Positions 53,253 through 61,957 of a stretch of DNA of 64,000 nt are shown here, in pieces. The stretch spans positions 1,677,740 to 1,741,739 of the forward strand of contig NZ_CP014222.1 of assembly GCF_000969645.2 (NCBI RefSeq), read 5' to 3'. Below the pieces are notes generated by a model. That model made no database searches. It was not told where the DNA came from and saw only the letters and a list, made by a program, of their open reading frames with translations. Numbering within the stretch: the stretch's first letter is position 1; each line of letters opens with the position of its first letter. The DNA comes from Janthinobacterium sp. B9-8. Its GTDB lineage: Bacteria; Pseudomonadota; Gammaproteobacteria; Burkholderiales; Chitinibacteraceae. A program made the position numbers and the translations under genes.

Positions 53253-54542
53253 CTACCCCAAATACCCCGCCACCACATAGATCAACAATCCCACCAATCC
53301 CCCCACCAAAGTCCCACTCACCCGAATAAATTGCAAATCGGTGCCGATGTTTAATTCGATGCGCTCCACCATATATTGCTCGTCCCATGTTTTGACTTGG
53401 TCGGAGATAAAGACGCCGATTGTTTCGCGGTATTCTTCAATGATGGGCGGGATTGCGCGTTCGCATTGGGTGTTGATCCATTCTTGCATTTCGGTATTTT
53501 CATTGAGCTTTTTTCCCATATCGGCGGCCAGCAGTATGATATTGGCGCGGATGGTGGAATCGACTCGGTGCAAATCGCTATGCAGCCAGCGTAATAATTG
53601 CGTCCAGAGTGTTTCGATATATTCACCTACCGCTGGATGGGCAAGCAGTTCATTTTTAAGCTTTTCGCCTCTTTGTTTGAATTCGGCATCGTGTTTTAAT
53701 TTATCGATAAATTGCGCGATATAGCGATCAAATTGCAGGCGCAGATGATGGTCTGGGTTATCTTGCATGGCTTTTAATTCTTTTTGCACCGCACCGAGCA
53801 TTTTTTCGGCGAGGTATTTACCGGCGACTTTATCCAGTACCATATATTTAAGAAAGGAGATTTCCTCTGCTGCCACATGGGCCATTGCTTCTTGTGTTTC
53901 GGCGCGGCCAAGTATTTTTTGTAATTCGTGCAATACTTCGCTTAATACATGATGATGACGGCCATTTTGCGTGAGTGAATCTAAAATATGGCCGCTAAAC
54001 TGGCTGATATCCACGCGCTGTAATTCGGCAATTAAGGTGCTTTTTAAAAAGGCGAGCAATCGCCCATCATGCAGGGAATTAAGGCTATAGCTCAGTACCC
54101 TAATTAATAAATTAGAAAATGGCCGCGAGTTTTGCGTAAGCCACGTGGCAATTTTAAGCGCCGGATTAAATTCGCGTATTTTGCCAACAATCCGCTCAGT
54201 CGATAAAAAATTACTTTGAATAAAGCTGCCCATGCTATCGGCAATTCGTAATTTATTTCTCGGCACAATAGCCGTGTGTGGAATCGGCAAGCCTAGGGGG
54301 CGGCGAAATAACGCCACCACCGCAAACCAATCCGCCAAAGCCCCCACCATGGCTGCCTCTGAAAACGCCGTGATATACGCCAGCGCCGGATAGCGCGATT
54401 TGTAAATTGTGGCAATCACAAATACCACGGCAAAAAATAGCAACAATGCCAGTGGCAAGAGCTTGGCTTGCTTTAATTTTTGCCGTTTCAGCGCAATTTC
54501 GGCGCTTTCTATGGCCTGATAAAGATGATTGGATGAAGTCAT
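53253..54542 (-). CDS. DUF445 family membrane protein
   Basis: From ATG 54542 (MTSSNHLYQAIESAEIALKR) the product has 429 residues; a GTG at 54581 would add 13 less conserved ones. Typical blocks are FSEAAMVGALADWFAVVALFRRPLGLPIPHTAIVPRNK (from about 60), IADSMGSFIQSNFLS, and a C-terminal membrane helix ending IYVVAGYLG. Hydrophobic segments are near 30-50, 60-85 and the very end, with a long soluble helical middle. Family function unknown. Not clearly in an operon. Confidence 0.9.
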   Translation of the reverse strand: MTSSNHLYQAIESAEIALKRQKLKQAKLLPLALLLFFAVVFVIATIYKSRYPALAYITAFSEAAMVGALADWFAVVALFRRPLGLPIPHTAIVPRNKLRIADSMGSFIQSNFLSTERIVGKIREFNPALKIATWLTQNSRPFSNLLIRVLSYSLNSLHDGRLLAFLKSTLIAELQRVDISQFSGHILDSLTQNGRHHHVLSEVLHELQKILGRAETQEAMAHVAAEEISFLKYMVLDKVAGKYLAEKMLGAVQKELKAMQDNPDHHLRLQFDRYIAQFIDKLKHDAEFKQRGEKLKNELLAHPAVGEYIETLWTQLLRWLHSDLHRVDSTIRANIILLAADMGKKLNENTEMQEWINTQCERAIPPIIEEYRETIGVFISDQVKTWDEQYMVERIELNIGTDLQFIRVSGTLVGGLVGLLIYVVAGYLG

Positions 54543-54740
54543 TGGCTTAATCGAAAGATTGATTGAATTCAAGGGTATCACTATCTACAGCGAGATGTTA
54601 TTTCCTGTATTTACAAATAGCATCGTATCGCCTTGTGCATCTCACCCAAAGTAACAATACGCCGCCGTAATCCCACCGCAATCAACACCCCACACGCGCT
54701 ATAATTCGCCGCTATAAATAACAATACACAGGTCTAAGCC

Positions 54741-55196
54741 ATGCAAATCTGGGTCGATGCCGATGCCTGCCCTAAGGTGATTAAAGAGATTTTATTTCGC
54801 GCGGCTGAGCGCTGCAAAATCAGCTGCACTTTTGTAGCCAATCAATATATTCAAACGCCACACTCACCTTTTTTAAAGTCCTTGGTGGTGGAGCAAGGCT
54901 TTGATGTGGCGGATCGCCGGATTGTGGAGCTATGCACAGCGGGTGATTTAATTATTACTTCTGATATTCCTTTGGCCTCTGATGTGATTGCCAAAGGGGG
55001 CTTAGTGCTGGATTCACGCGGTGAGCGTTTAAGTAAAGAGAATATCGGCGAGCGCCTGAATATGCGTGACTTTATGGACACCTTACGCGCCAGCGGCATC
55101 GACACCGGTGGCCCAAGCGCCATGAGCACCGCAGACAGGCAAAACTTTGCGCGGGCGCTGGATAGTTTGCTCAATAAAGCAAAACGCCAGCCTTAG
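54741..55196 (+). CDS. YaiI/YqxD family protein (DUF188)
   Basis: A 151-residue cytoplasmic protein. The N-terminus [24 protein letters not shown] and the blocks [32 protein letters not shown] and [24 protein letters not shown] define the YaiI/YqxD (DUF188) family. The Asp cluster (VDADAC, TSDIPLA) resembles PIN-like nuclease sites, but no activity is established. The gene stands alone. Confidence 0.95.
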   Translation: MQIWVDADACPKVIKEILFRAAERCKISCTFVANQYIQTPHSPFLKSLVVEQGFDVADRRIVELCTAGDLIITSDIPLASDVIAKGGLVLDSRGERLSKENIGERLNMRDFMDTLRASGIDTGGPSAMSTADRQNFARALDSLLNKAKRQP

Positions 55197-55233
55197 CTAA
55201 ACGCAGAGAGGGCTAAGCCCCCTCTGCTTTATC

Positions 55234-56952
55234 TTAATAGCCTCCACCACCCACCATTTTTTTAACCCGGGCAAGCGCCAAAGGCTTCATAAACTGCGAT
55301 ATGAAGTCATCCCCCACCACCCACTTATCCCCCACCTTTTTCAAATCGATTGTTGCTTTAAACTGCAAATCAACCGAGCCTTCCATAGCAGTCAGCAACG
55401 AAGCGGTGTAATCAATCAATACAGGGCAACTTAGCTGCTCTTTTGCAGATGAAGTACATTTTCCATCAGGCAAAACACCCCATAAGCCATCAATTCGCGA
55501 AGTTTTATCTTTCAAACCCCGTGCACCTTTATTTTCCACAGCAGCATCAATAGACTTCAATCCATCCCGCACCGCCTGATTTAAGACTTCACTACTCAGT
55601 GGCCCGCTCAGCGCCGGATCAAGCGCTTTAGGCCCAAAACGAACACTCAGAAAGTCAACGGGCCTGAACGTAAGACTAAATGACTCGGTTTTCTCTTTCT
55701 CAGGCGCAATCAAATAACCAACAGCTATTTTTTCACCCTCACTTTCAAAAACAACACGACAAGCACGAGATCCACTCTGCTGATCGTATCCAATCTCTTC
55801 GGCTGGATGAATATGAGACCTTTGCTGCTCCTTATTTGCAGAAGGGCGGAAAAGATTATTTTTGGCCTCCATTTGATAAAGTGTCACAGAGACACTACTT
55901 TCAACGTTCTCCGCATTGCACAATAGTGTCGTTGCAGGTAGCGGCTCCGTTACAGCTTGCTGCTTTAATCCCTTAAATCCAATCACACCCACGATAAAAA
56001 GAACCAGTACGGCACAGCCCCAGCGAACTATTCTTTTATCCGAAGCCTTATTCTGCTCCTGACGCACCTGCAACATCGAGGTCGTGCGATCAAAATCCAG
56101 TGCTTTTAAAGCATGAATAAATGATTCTGTTAGCAGACTTGTTTCAACTTGCCCACTAAACAAATAGGTTTTTCTTTGCTCCGCCTCTTGCTGCGGAATG
56201 TAATGGCTGGCAATTAGGTAATCCAGCAGGCCATTGATGGATGCATCGTCATACTCCGACAATGCGCCTGTATCCAAGCTGGCTTGCAGATTTTGATACT
56301 GTGCATGAGCCAAAAAGCCAAGCACTTGCAGCTGCTGAAGATATTGCCGAGTTAGCAAGGGGTGCAAAGTGGGATTAATGCGCTCAGGATCAATCGGGCG
56401 CATTCGCAATAATGTATCTGCATCAAAAGCATGCTCTGCCAGCAAGGTATCAATCGCATTTTGCGCTTGGGACGCGCTGGAATATCCCTCTGCAATTAGC
56501 CAGTCCAGCACTTCCCGCAGCAAATAATGCTCATGGGAAAGTGTGCCTGCCTGCTGTAAGTGCTGCATAGCAAGAGCCGCGCGCTCATCATTCAAAAATT
56601 GATGCTTAATCAGTAAATCTAACATCAATTGCTGAATTCTTTTACCAACCAGAGCCGGATTAATGCTTAAGAACTGCTCAAGATAGAGTGCATTTTCAGG
56701 CGTGGCTTCATCCAGCAGAACATCAAGCGCAAGTTTGATCTTTGCTTCGTCTGTATCCTGATGTCGTACCAGCCAATCTAAGGCGTCTCTAAGTGAGCTA
56801 TCTTCAAACTGAACACTAAAATCACCCTGCGAGCTTCCAAGGCGCTCCCAGACAAGATCCATGCGACCATCAAACAAAAACCACTCATATTCCAGCAAAA
56901 CAAACATCGGAGCACAGGCAGAACACTTACCGCGTAAGGAAGAACTAAGCAC
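55234..56952 (-). CDS. Large membrane protein with a helical N-domain, unknown
   Basis: A 572-residue protein (GTG start at 56952; ATG 56907 is the alternative). The N-terminus contains a CxxC pair (C10, C13). Residues 50-290 are Leu/Ala-rich helical segments with a repeated L-R-x-x-L-D-W-L pattern (LRDALDWLVRHQ, LREVLDWLIAEGY, INGLLDYLIASHY), likely three to four copies of one unit. A membrane helix is at about 315-335 (GCAVLVLFIVGVIGF), and the last 230 residues are beta-rich and presumably periplasmic. I do not recognise the family. It lies 111 bases downstream of kdpE on the same strand, so cotranscription with kdp is possible. Confidence 0.65.
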   Translation of the reverse strand: MLSSSLRGKCSACAPMFVLLEYEWFLFDGRMDLVWERLGSSQGDFSVQFEDSSLRDALDWLVRHQDTDEAKIKLALDVLLDEATPENALYLEQFLSINPALVGKRIQQLMLDLLIKHQFLNDERAALAMQHLQQAGTLSHEHYLLREVLDWLIAEGYSSASQAQNAIDTLLAEHAFDADTLLRMRPIDPERINPTLHPLLTRQYLQQLQVLGFLAHAQYQNLQASLDTGALSEYDDASINGLLDYLIASHYIPQQEAEQRKTYLFSGQVETSLLTESFIHALKALDFDRTTSMLQVRQEQNKASDKRIVRWGCAVLVLFIVGVIGFKGLKQQAVTEPLPATTLLCNAENVESSVSVTLYQMEAKNNLFRPSANKEQQRSHIHPAEEIGYDQQSGSRACRVVFESEGEKIAVGYLIAPEKEKTESFSLTFRPVDFLSVRFGPKALDPALSGPLSSEVLNQAVRDGLKSIDAAVENKGARGLKDKTSRIDGLWGVLPDGKCTSSAKEQLSCPVLIDYTASLLTAMEGSVDLQFKATIDLKKVGDKWVVGDDFISQFMKPLALARVKKMVGGGGY

Positions 56953-57063
56953 AATTTAATCCAGAATAATTGAAAGTAATTTTTCTTGCAGACTTCGCAA
57001 GCCAAAATTATTGCACTTAACGGCCTTAGCCACACTGCCTTTTACTACTTAGAGCAATGCTAA

Positions 57064-57753
57064 TTAGCTAATCAATCGATAGCCCACGCCGGTTTCGGTG
57101 ACGATATGCTGCGGCAAGGCAGGATCTACTTCTAATTTTTGCCGTAAATGGCCCATATAAACACGTAAATATTGGCTACTTTCCGAGTGCGACGGCCCCC
57201 ATACCGCTTTAAGTAATTCACGATGCGTCAGCACTTTGCCGGGGAAGCGCGTAAGTGTGGTCAGCAAGCGATATTCGATAGGTGTAAGGTGAACCGGTAC
57301 ATCGCTTTTATAAACCTGACGATTAACCAGATCGATTTTAATCTGTCCAAACTCTATAGATTGCTGCACGCCTTGCCCGCGGGTATGGCGGCGGAGCAAA
57401 ACGCGGATTCGTGCCAGACATTCGGGCACACCAAAGGGTTTGGTCAGAAAATCATCGGCACCAGCATCCAGCGCCCTTACTTTTTCTGTTTCTTGCGTGC
57501 GGGCGGAGAGCACTAAAATCGGCAGCTCGCACCACTCGCGCAGGCGTTCAATCACCGTTACGCCATCTATATCCGGCAGGCCTAAATCCAGAATAATCAG
57601 ATCAGGCTTACGCGTGGCGACTTCGATCAAGCCTTGCTTACCGGTTTCTGCCGTAAACACCTGCATGCCCACATCGAGCAAGGATTCGGATAAAAAATGC
57701 CGGATCGGTTTTTCATCTTCGATGATGACAACGGTAATAGGGATATCTGTCAT
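57064..57753 (-). CDS. kdpE: Response regulator KdpE
   Basis: A 229-residue OmpR-type regulator. The receiver domain has the phospho-acceptor D56 (LIILDLGLP), acidic pocket E12/D13 (IEDEKP) and K at LTKPFG; the winged-helix domain has VHLTPIEYRLLTTL and RVYMGHLRQKLE. KdpE activates the kdpFABC operon under K+ limitation when phosphorylated by KdpD. kdpD lies upstream but is separated by a palindromic insertion instead of the usual overlap. Confidence 0.97.
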   Translation of the reverse strand: MTDIPITVVIIEDEKPIRHFLSESLLDVGMQVFTAETGKQGLIEVATRKPDLIILDLGLPDIDGVTVIERLREWCELPILVLSARTQETEKVRALDAGADDFLTKPFGVPECLARIRVLLRRHTRGQGVQQSIEFGQIKIDLVNRQVYKSDVPVHLTPIEYRLLTTLTRFPGKVLTHRELLKAVWGPSHSESSQYLRVYMGHLRQKLEVDPALPQHIVTETGVGYRLIS

Positions 57754-57793
57754 GCGGGCCTTATTTATTTTTCAAATGAGGAAATGCAAAAAG

Positions 57794-57992
57794 TTCTGTA
57801 GACACAAAGAACACAGAGTTTAAAAGCAGAACGGGGAGAAACCATGAGCAAGGTTTTATAGGGTGTACAACGACGCAGTCGGAACGCAGAAAACCGGTTC
57901 GCAAGAGGAACGAATGCACATCCTATAAAACCTATTCCCCATGCCTTCTCTGAGTTCTGCTTCTAATCTTCGTGCGCTCTGTGTCTACAGAA
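57794..57992. repeat. MITE-like palindromic element between kdpD and kdpE
   Basis: A 199-base element with perfect 12-bp inverted ends TTCTGTAGACAC (57794-57805) and GTGTCTACAGAA (57981-57992). Inside, further complementary pairs follow in order: AAGCAGAAC with GTTCTGCTT, GGTTTTATAGGGTG with CACATCCTATAAAACC. The whole unit can fold as one long hairpin. It encodes nothing. A relative with the same ends lies on the other side of kdpD. Confidence 0.85.
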
Positions 57993-58013
57993 GTTCATTT
58001 CTTAAATCTACGC

Positions 58014-60677
58014 TTAATTTTCTAACACAGGGGGCGTGCCTAGTGGGAGGGTAAATTCAAATTCTGCGCCGTGTGGGTCTAAATTTCGGGCGCTGATTTG
58101 TCCGCCGTGGGCGTAGATAATGCTGCGGCAGATGGCCAGGCCCAGCCCTACGCCAGGCGCGCCGGATTCGGTGGTGCCGCGGGTGAATTTATCAAATAAG
58201 CGCGTGCCTTCTGGTAAGCCGGGGCCGTTATCACTGATGGCGATACGTGCCATTGCGCCGTCTTTTTTTGCAGAGATCGTCACGCTACTGCCAGCGGGGG
58301 TATATTTGGCCGCATTTTCGAGTAAATTAACCAGCACCCTTTCCATCAGCACAGCATCGTATTCGAGCATAGGCAAATCAGCAGGCAGATCCACTTTAAT
58401 GCAATGCGCAGTAAGACTTGCCCCTGCCACCCTCACCGCACTCCCTACGGATTCCTCTAAAAACTGCCATTCTTTATTGGGCTTTACCCCTGATTGCAGC
58501 CTAGCCATATCTAGCAAATTGCTGACCATATGATTCATACGCATCGCTTCTTTTTGCAAGCTTTGCGAAATCAGCCTGAATTCGCTAGGTAGCTCGTCTT
58601 TATCCAGCAAGCTGGCAAGGCCAACCAGTGTAGTCAGTGGCGTGCGTAAATCGTGCGATACCGCCGACAATACGCCATTACGCAAGCGCTCGGATTCCAT
58701 CACCACAATTGCATCTTGCGCCACTTCTACGTAATGCACTCGCTCTAGTGCCAGTGCAATCTGGCTGGCGGCGCTTTCTAATAAGCGCTGCTGCTCAGGC
58801 AGAAATACGTGCTGGCTATCGCTGGGTAAAACAGCCAGCACACCACGGGTGCGCATCGGTGCTTTGAGCGGAATATAGAGTAAAGGCGCGGCGGGCAAAG
58901 TATGTGTGCCAAGACCTGCAGGCTGCTGATAATCATAAACCCACTGGGCAATGCCTAAGTCAGCACTGACATGCTCATGCGAAGCACGCACTTTTTCTTC
59001 GCTATCCGGGATAAACAATAGGGTTTGCGATTGAAACAAGCCATCCAGATGGCGCACGCTCATTTCTACAATTTGTGTGGCGGTGAGCGCGCCCGATAGC
59101 TCCCGTCCCAACTCATACAAAGCGCGCGTTCGGCGCTCACGGTAAGTGGCTACATTGGCTTCAAAGCGTAATCTGGAAGTCAGATGACTAATAGTCAGTG
59201 CCACCGATAGCATCACTGCAAATGTCAGCAAATACTGGGTATCGGATACGGTAAATGACATATGGGGCGCAACAAAGAAAAAATCAAACGCCGCCACCGA
59301 CATCAGCGAGGCCGCAATCCCGGCCCCGCGCCCATAGCGCACGGAAACCAGCACCACAACCAGCAAATACAGCATCACGACATTGGCAGGATCAAAAAAT
59401 TGCAGCAGGCCGGCACTCAGCACTGTAATCAGCGCCGCCCCACCCAGCGCAGCAAAATAACCATGCAGCTGGCGCTTAGGTGTCGCCTCATCAAACAACA
59501 AACTATTGGGTTTAGTATCGCTCGACGGTGCATCACTCACATCGTGCGCCACCACATACACATCAACATCGCTGGCTTTATCGATCAGCTGCTCAGATAA
59601 AGGCCGCCGCCACAGGCGTGACCAGTGATTGCGCTGAGACTTCCCCACCACCATTTTGGATACATTACGGCTGCGCGCAAAAGCCAGCAGGGTATCTACC
59701 AGATCCACCCCCGCCAGCACACTGGTTTCTGCACCTAAGTCTTGCGCCAGCTTGAGTGTTTTTAATACCTGCTTACGCGTCGCCTCACCCTGGCGTAATA
59801 GCTCTGGCGTTTCTACATAGACGACTAAGCAATCTGCATGCAGGCTTGCAGCCAGGCGGCAAGCATTACGGATCAGTTTTTCCCCACCAGAGTAAGGGCC
59901 AACACTGATCAATAAGCGCTCGTGTGCTTGCCAAACAGGCACAATAGACTGATCGGCACGGTAAGCGCGCATTTGCGCATCCACCCTATCAGCCGTGCGG
60001 CGTAGCGCCAGCTCACGAAGCGCCAGTAAATTACCTTTACGAAAAAAATTCTGGCTGGCACGCGTGGCCTGCTCTGCCCGATAAACCTTGCCCTCGGCCA
60101 AACGCAAAAGCAGCTCATCGGGCGGCAAATCAACCAGTGTCACTTCATCGGCAGCGTCAAACACCTGATCGGGCAGCGTTTCGCGCACCACAATGCCGGT
60201 AATCTGCCCCACCACATCGTTTAAGCGCTCTAAATGCTGCACATTCAGCGAGGTGTAAACATCAATCCCCGCCGCTAGCAGCTCTTCCACATCTTGCCAG
60301 CGCTTAGGGTGGCGCGAGCCTGCCACATTGGAATGCGCCAGCTCATCGATCAGAATCAAAGCAGGCTTTGCCGCAAGTGCAGCGTCTAGATCAAACTCGG
60401 GCAATATCTGCCCCCTATAGACCATTTTAGCCAGCGGCAATACATCCAGCCCCACCAACTGCGCCGCAGTTTCGCTACGCCCGTGCGTTTCAACCACGCC
60501 CACCAGCACATCCACGCCCTGCTGCTGCTGAACACGCCCCGCCGCCAGCATGGCAAACGTTTTACCCACCCCTGCGCAAGCGCCAAAAAAAATCTTCAAA
60601 CGCCCACGAGCAGCTTGCTCATCCTCACGTTTGATTTTATCGAGCAGGGAATCGGGATCTGGGCGGGTATCGGTCAT
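58014..60677 (-). CDS. kdpD: Sensor histidine kinase KdpD
   Basis: The ATG at 60677 (MTDTRPDPDSLLDKIKREDE) gives 887 residues, the normal KdpD length; the frame runs further up to 60803 into the repeat, which is not coding. The N-terminal KdpD domain has Walker A GACAGVGKT (32-40) and Walker B LILIDELAHSN, then a Usp domain, four membrane helices (near 400-500), a GAF-like region, HisKA with VSHDLRTPLTTLVGL, and HATPase_c ending GVGLGLAICRSIIYAHGG. It senses K+ limitation and phosphorylates KdpE. No good ribosome-binding site is seen before the ATG. Confidence 0.97.
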   Translation of the reverse strand: MTDTRPDPDSLLDKIKREDEQAARGRLKIFFGACAGVGKTFAMLAAGRVQQQQGVDVLVGVVETHGRSETAAQLVGLDVLPLAKMVYRGQILPEFDLDAALAAKPALILIDELAHSNVAGSRHPKRWQDVEELLAAGIDVYTSLNVQHLERLNDVVGQITGIVVRETLPDQVFDAADEVTLVDLPPDELLLRLAEGKVYRAEQATRASQNFFRKGNLLALRELALRRTADRVDAQMRAYRADQSIVPVWQAHERLLISVGPYSGGEKLIRNACRLAASLHADCLVVYVETPELLRQGEATRKQVLKTLKLAQDLGAETSVLAGVDLVDTLLAFARSRNVSKMVVGKSQRNHWSRLWRRPLSEQLIDKASDVDVYVVAHDVSDAPSSDTKPNSLLFDEATPKRQLHGYFAALGGAALITVLSAGLLQFFDPANVVMLYLLVVVLVSVRYGRGAGIAASLMSVAAFDFFFVAPHMSFTVSDTQYLLTFAVMLSVALTISHLTSRLRFEANVATYRERRTRALYELGRELSGALTATQIVEMSVRHLDGLFQSQTLLFIPDSEEKVRASHEHVSADLGIAQWVYDYQQPAGLGTHTLPAAPLLYIPLKAPMRTRGVLAVLPSDSQHVFLPEQQRLLESAASQIALALERVHYVEVAQDAIVVMESERLRNGVLSAVSHDLRTPLTTLVGLASLLDKDELPSEFRLISQSLQKEAMRMNHMVSNLLDMARLQSGVKPNKEWQFLEESVGSAVRVAGASLTAHCIKVDLPADLPMLEYDAVLMERVLVNLLENAAKYTPAGSSVTISAKKDGAMARIAISDNGPGLPEGTRLFDKFTRGTTESGAPGVGLGLAICRSIIYAHGGQISARNLDPHGAEFEFTLPLGTPPVLEN

Positions 60678-60711
60678 TGCGGACTTATAGTTAATGTGGC
60701 TTAAAAACCTA

Positions 60712-60964
60712 AGGTCTGTAGACACAAAGGACGGGGAGAGAATACAGAGGCCACGGAGAAAACCCTTGTAGAGCGGATTCGACGCGAAGCGGCAATACAC
60801 CAATTAATACGGCGCAATGGCGATTGCGCCCTATTAATCAGGTTTCGTAGGGCGGGTTGAAACCCGTGTATTTTTCAATATCACTCGCGGGTTTCAACCC
60901 ACCCTACGCACTTATTTCTCTGTGTGCTCTGTGTTCTCACATTTAGCTCCGTATCTACAGACCT
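60712..60964. repeat. MITE-like palindromic element between kdpC and kdpD
   Basis: A 253-base element with 14-bp ends AGGTCTGTAGACAC (60712-60725) and GTATCTACAGACCT (60951-60964), one mismatch. The left end continues CTGTAGACACAAAGGAC, as in the element at 57794. A copy of the GTAGGGCGGGTT palindrome family is nested inside (60846-60908), together with the GGCGCAATGGCGATTGCGCC motif near 60808. Confidence 0.85.
60846..60908. repeat. Dispersed palindrome family, copy F (nested)
   Basis: CGTAGGGCGGGTTGAAACCC at the left matches GGGTTTCAACCCACCCTACG at the right with one change, around TTTTTCAATATCACTC. The layout is the same as copies C and D. It lies inside the larger element that separates kdpC from kdpD. 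Confidence 0.9.
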
Positions 60965-60977
60965 TTTTCCTCAGCGC

Positions 60978-61562
60978 TTACTTCGCCAATGGATATTGCT
61001 GATCCAGTGCGATATTAAGCTTCAGCACATTCACTCTTGGCTCACCGAACAGGCCAAACTGACGGCCTTCGGTGTTTTCTTCCACTAGTTTACCCACTTT
61101 ATCGCTAGATAGCTTACGCTCAACCGACACTCGCTCTAATTGATAACGGGCTGCGGCGACGCTGATATGGGGATCAAGCCCACTGCCTGAGGCGGTAACC
61201 AGATCAACAGGAATCGCAGCGGCTTGATTTGGATGGGCTTTTTTCAAGGCGTCCACCCGCGCTTGTACGGTATCAAGCAAAGCGGGATTAGTTGGGCCAA
61301 GATTAGAGCCGCTCGACCCGCCCGCGTTATACGCCATCGGCCCTGTTGCCGATGGGCGGCCCCAGAAATATTGCGGCTCGCTAAAATTCTGGCCGATCAA
61401 GCTAGAGCCTACAGCCTTACCTTGCAATTGCACTAAGCTGCCATTGGCTTGATCTGGCATGGTGGCCTGGGAAATGCCCGTGACCAGCAGCGGATAAGCC
61501 AAGCCTGTCACAACAGAAAGCAGTGCAAAAATAACCAGAGCGGGTCTTAATTGGGTATTCAT
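60978..61562 (-). CDS. kdpC: Potassium-transporting ATPase subunit KdpC
   Basis: The ATG at 61562 has AAAGGA nine bases before it and gives 194 residues; the open frame to 61640 adds 26 unrelated residues. One N-terminal membrane helix ([23 protein letters not shown]) is followed by [40 protein letters not shown] (from about 60), the signature of KdpC, and by [24 protein letters not shown]. KdpC helps assemble the KdpFABC K+ pump in the inner membrane. Confidence 0.97.
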   Translation of the reverse strand: MNTQLRPALVIFALLSVVTGLAYPLLVTGISQATMPDQANGSLVQLQGKAVGSSLIGQNFSEPQYFWGRPSATGPMAYNAGGSSGSNLGPTNPALLDTVQARVDALKKAHPNQAAAIPVDLVTASGSGLDPHISVAAARYQLERVSVERKLSSDKVGKLVEENTEGRQFGLFGEPRVNVLKLNIALDQQYPLAK

Positions 61563-61648
61563 TTTCAAATCCTTTGTGCTTGCCCCAGGGCTTGCTTCAA
61601 GAGGTGAATCTATCAATAAAGTGGCAGGCGCATCGCGCATTCACCACA

Positions 61649-61912
61649 TCAAACTTCACTACGCCACAATACGGTTTTGCAGCAGCTACAGAGGGTTTTA
61701 CAGCGCACAGCGTATAGATGCTCTTTGGTCAAAGGATAAAAAGTGCCGCAGCGATAGCAGCCCACCACTCCTTCCCCCTTGCAAGCAACATGTTTTGCCA
61801 GATACTCGTTAAGCGTCGGTGAGCGCCGCCAAAACCAATGGCTGCAACGCCACACCGCATACGCCAACACCATCATGAAAACAATCAGCAATAAGTTTCC
61901 AATCATGTCCAT
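61649..61912 (-). CDS. Small membrane protein with zinc-ribbon-like Cys pairs, inside the kdp operon
   Basis: An 87-residue product: an N-terminal membrane helix (GNLLLIVFMMVLAYAVWRC), then HVACKGEGVVGCYRCGTFYPLTKEHL and CKTLCSCCKTVLW. The C-x-x-C pairs CYRC and CSCC fit a zinc ribbon. It lies between kdpB (45 bases before) and kdpC (86 bases after) on the same strand and is not KdpF, which is shorter and lies before kdpA. I do not recognise it. It may be cotranscribed with kdp and assist the pump, or be a chance insertion. Confidence 0.6.
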   Translation of the reverse strand: MDMIGNLLLIVFMMVLAYAVWRCSHWFWRRSPTLNEYLAKHVACKGEGVVGCYRCGTFYPLTKEHLYAVRCKTLCSCCKTVLWRSEV

Positions 61913-61957
61913 ACGCGTGCCCCGTCATCATCCGGCATAGGCCGGATGCCAGATAAC

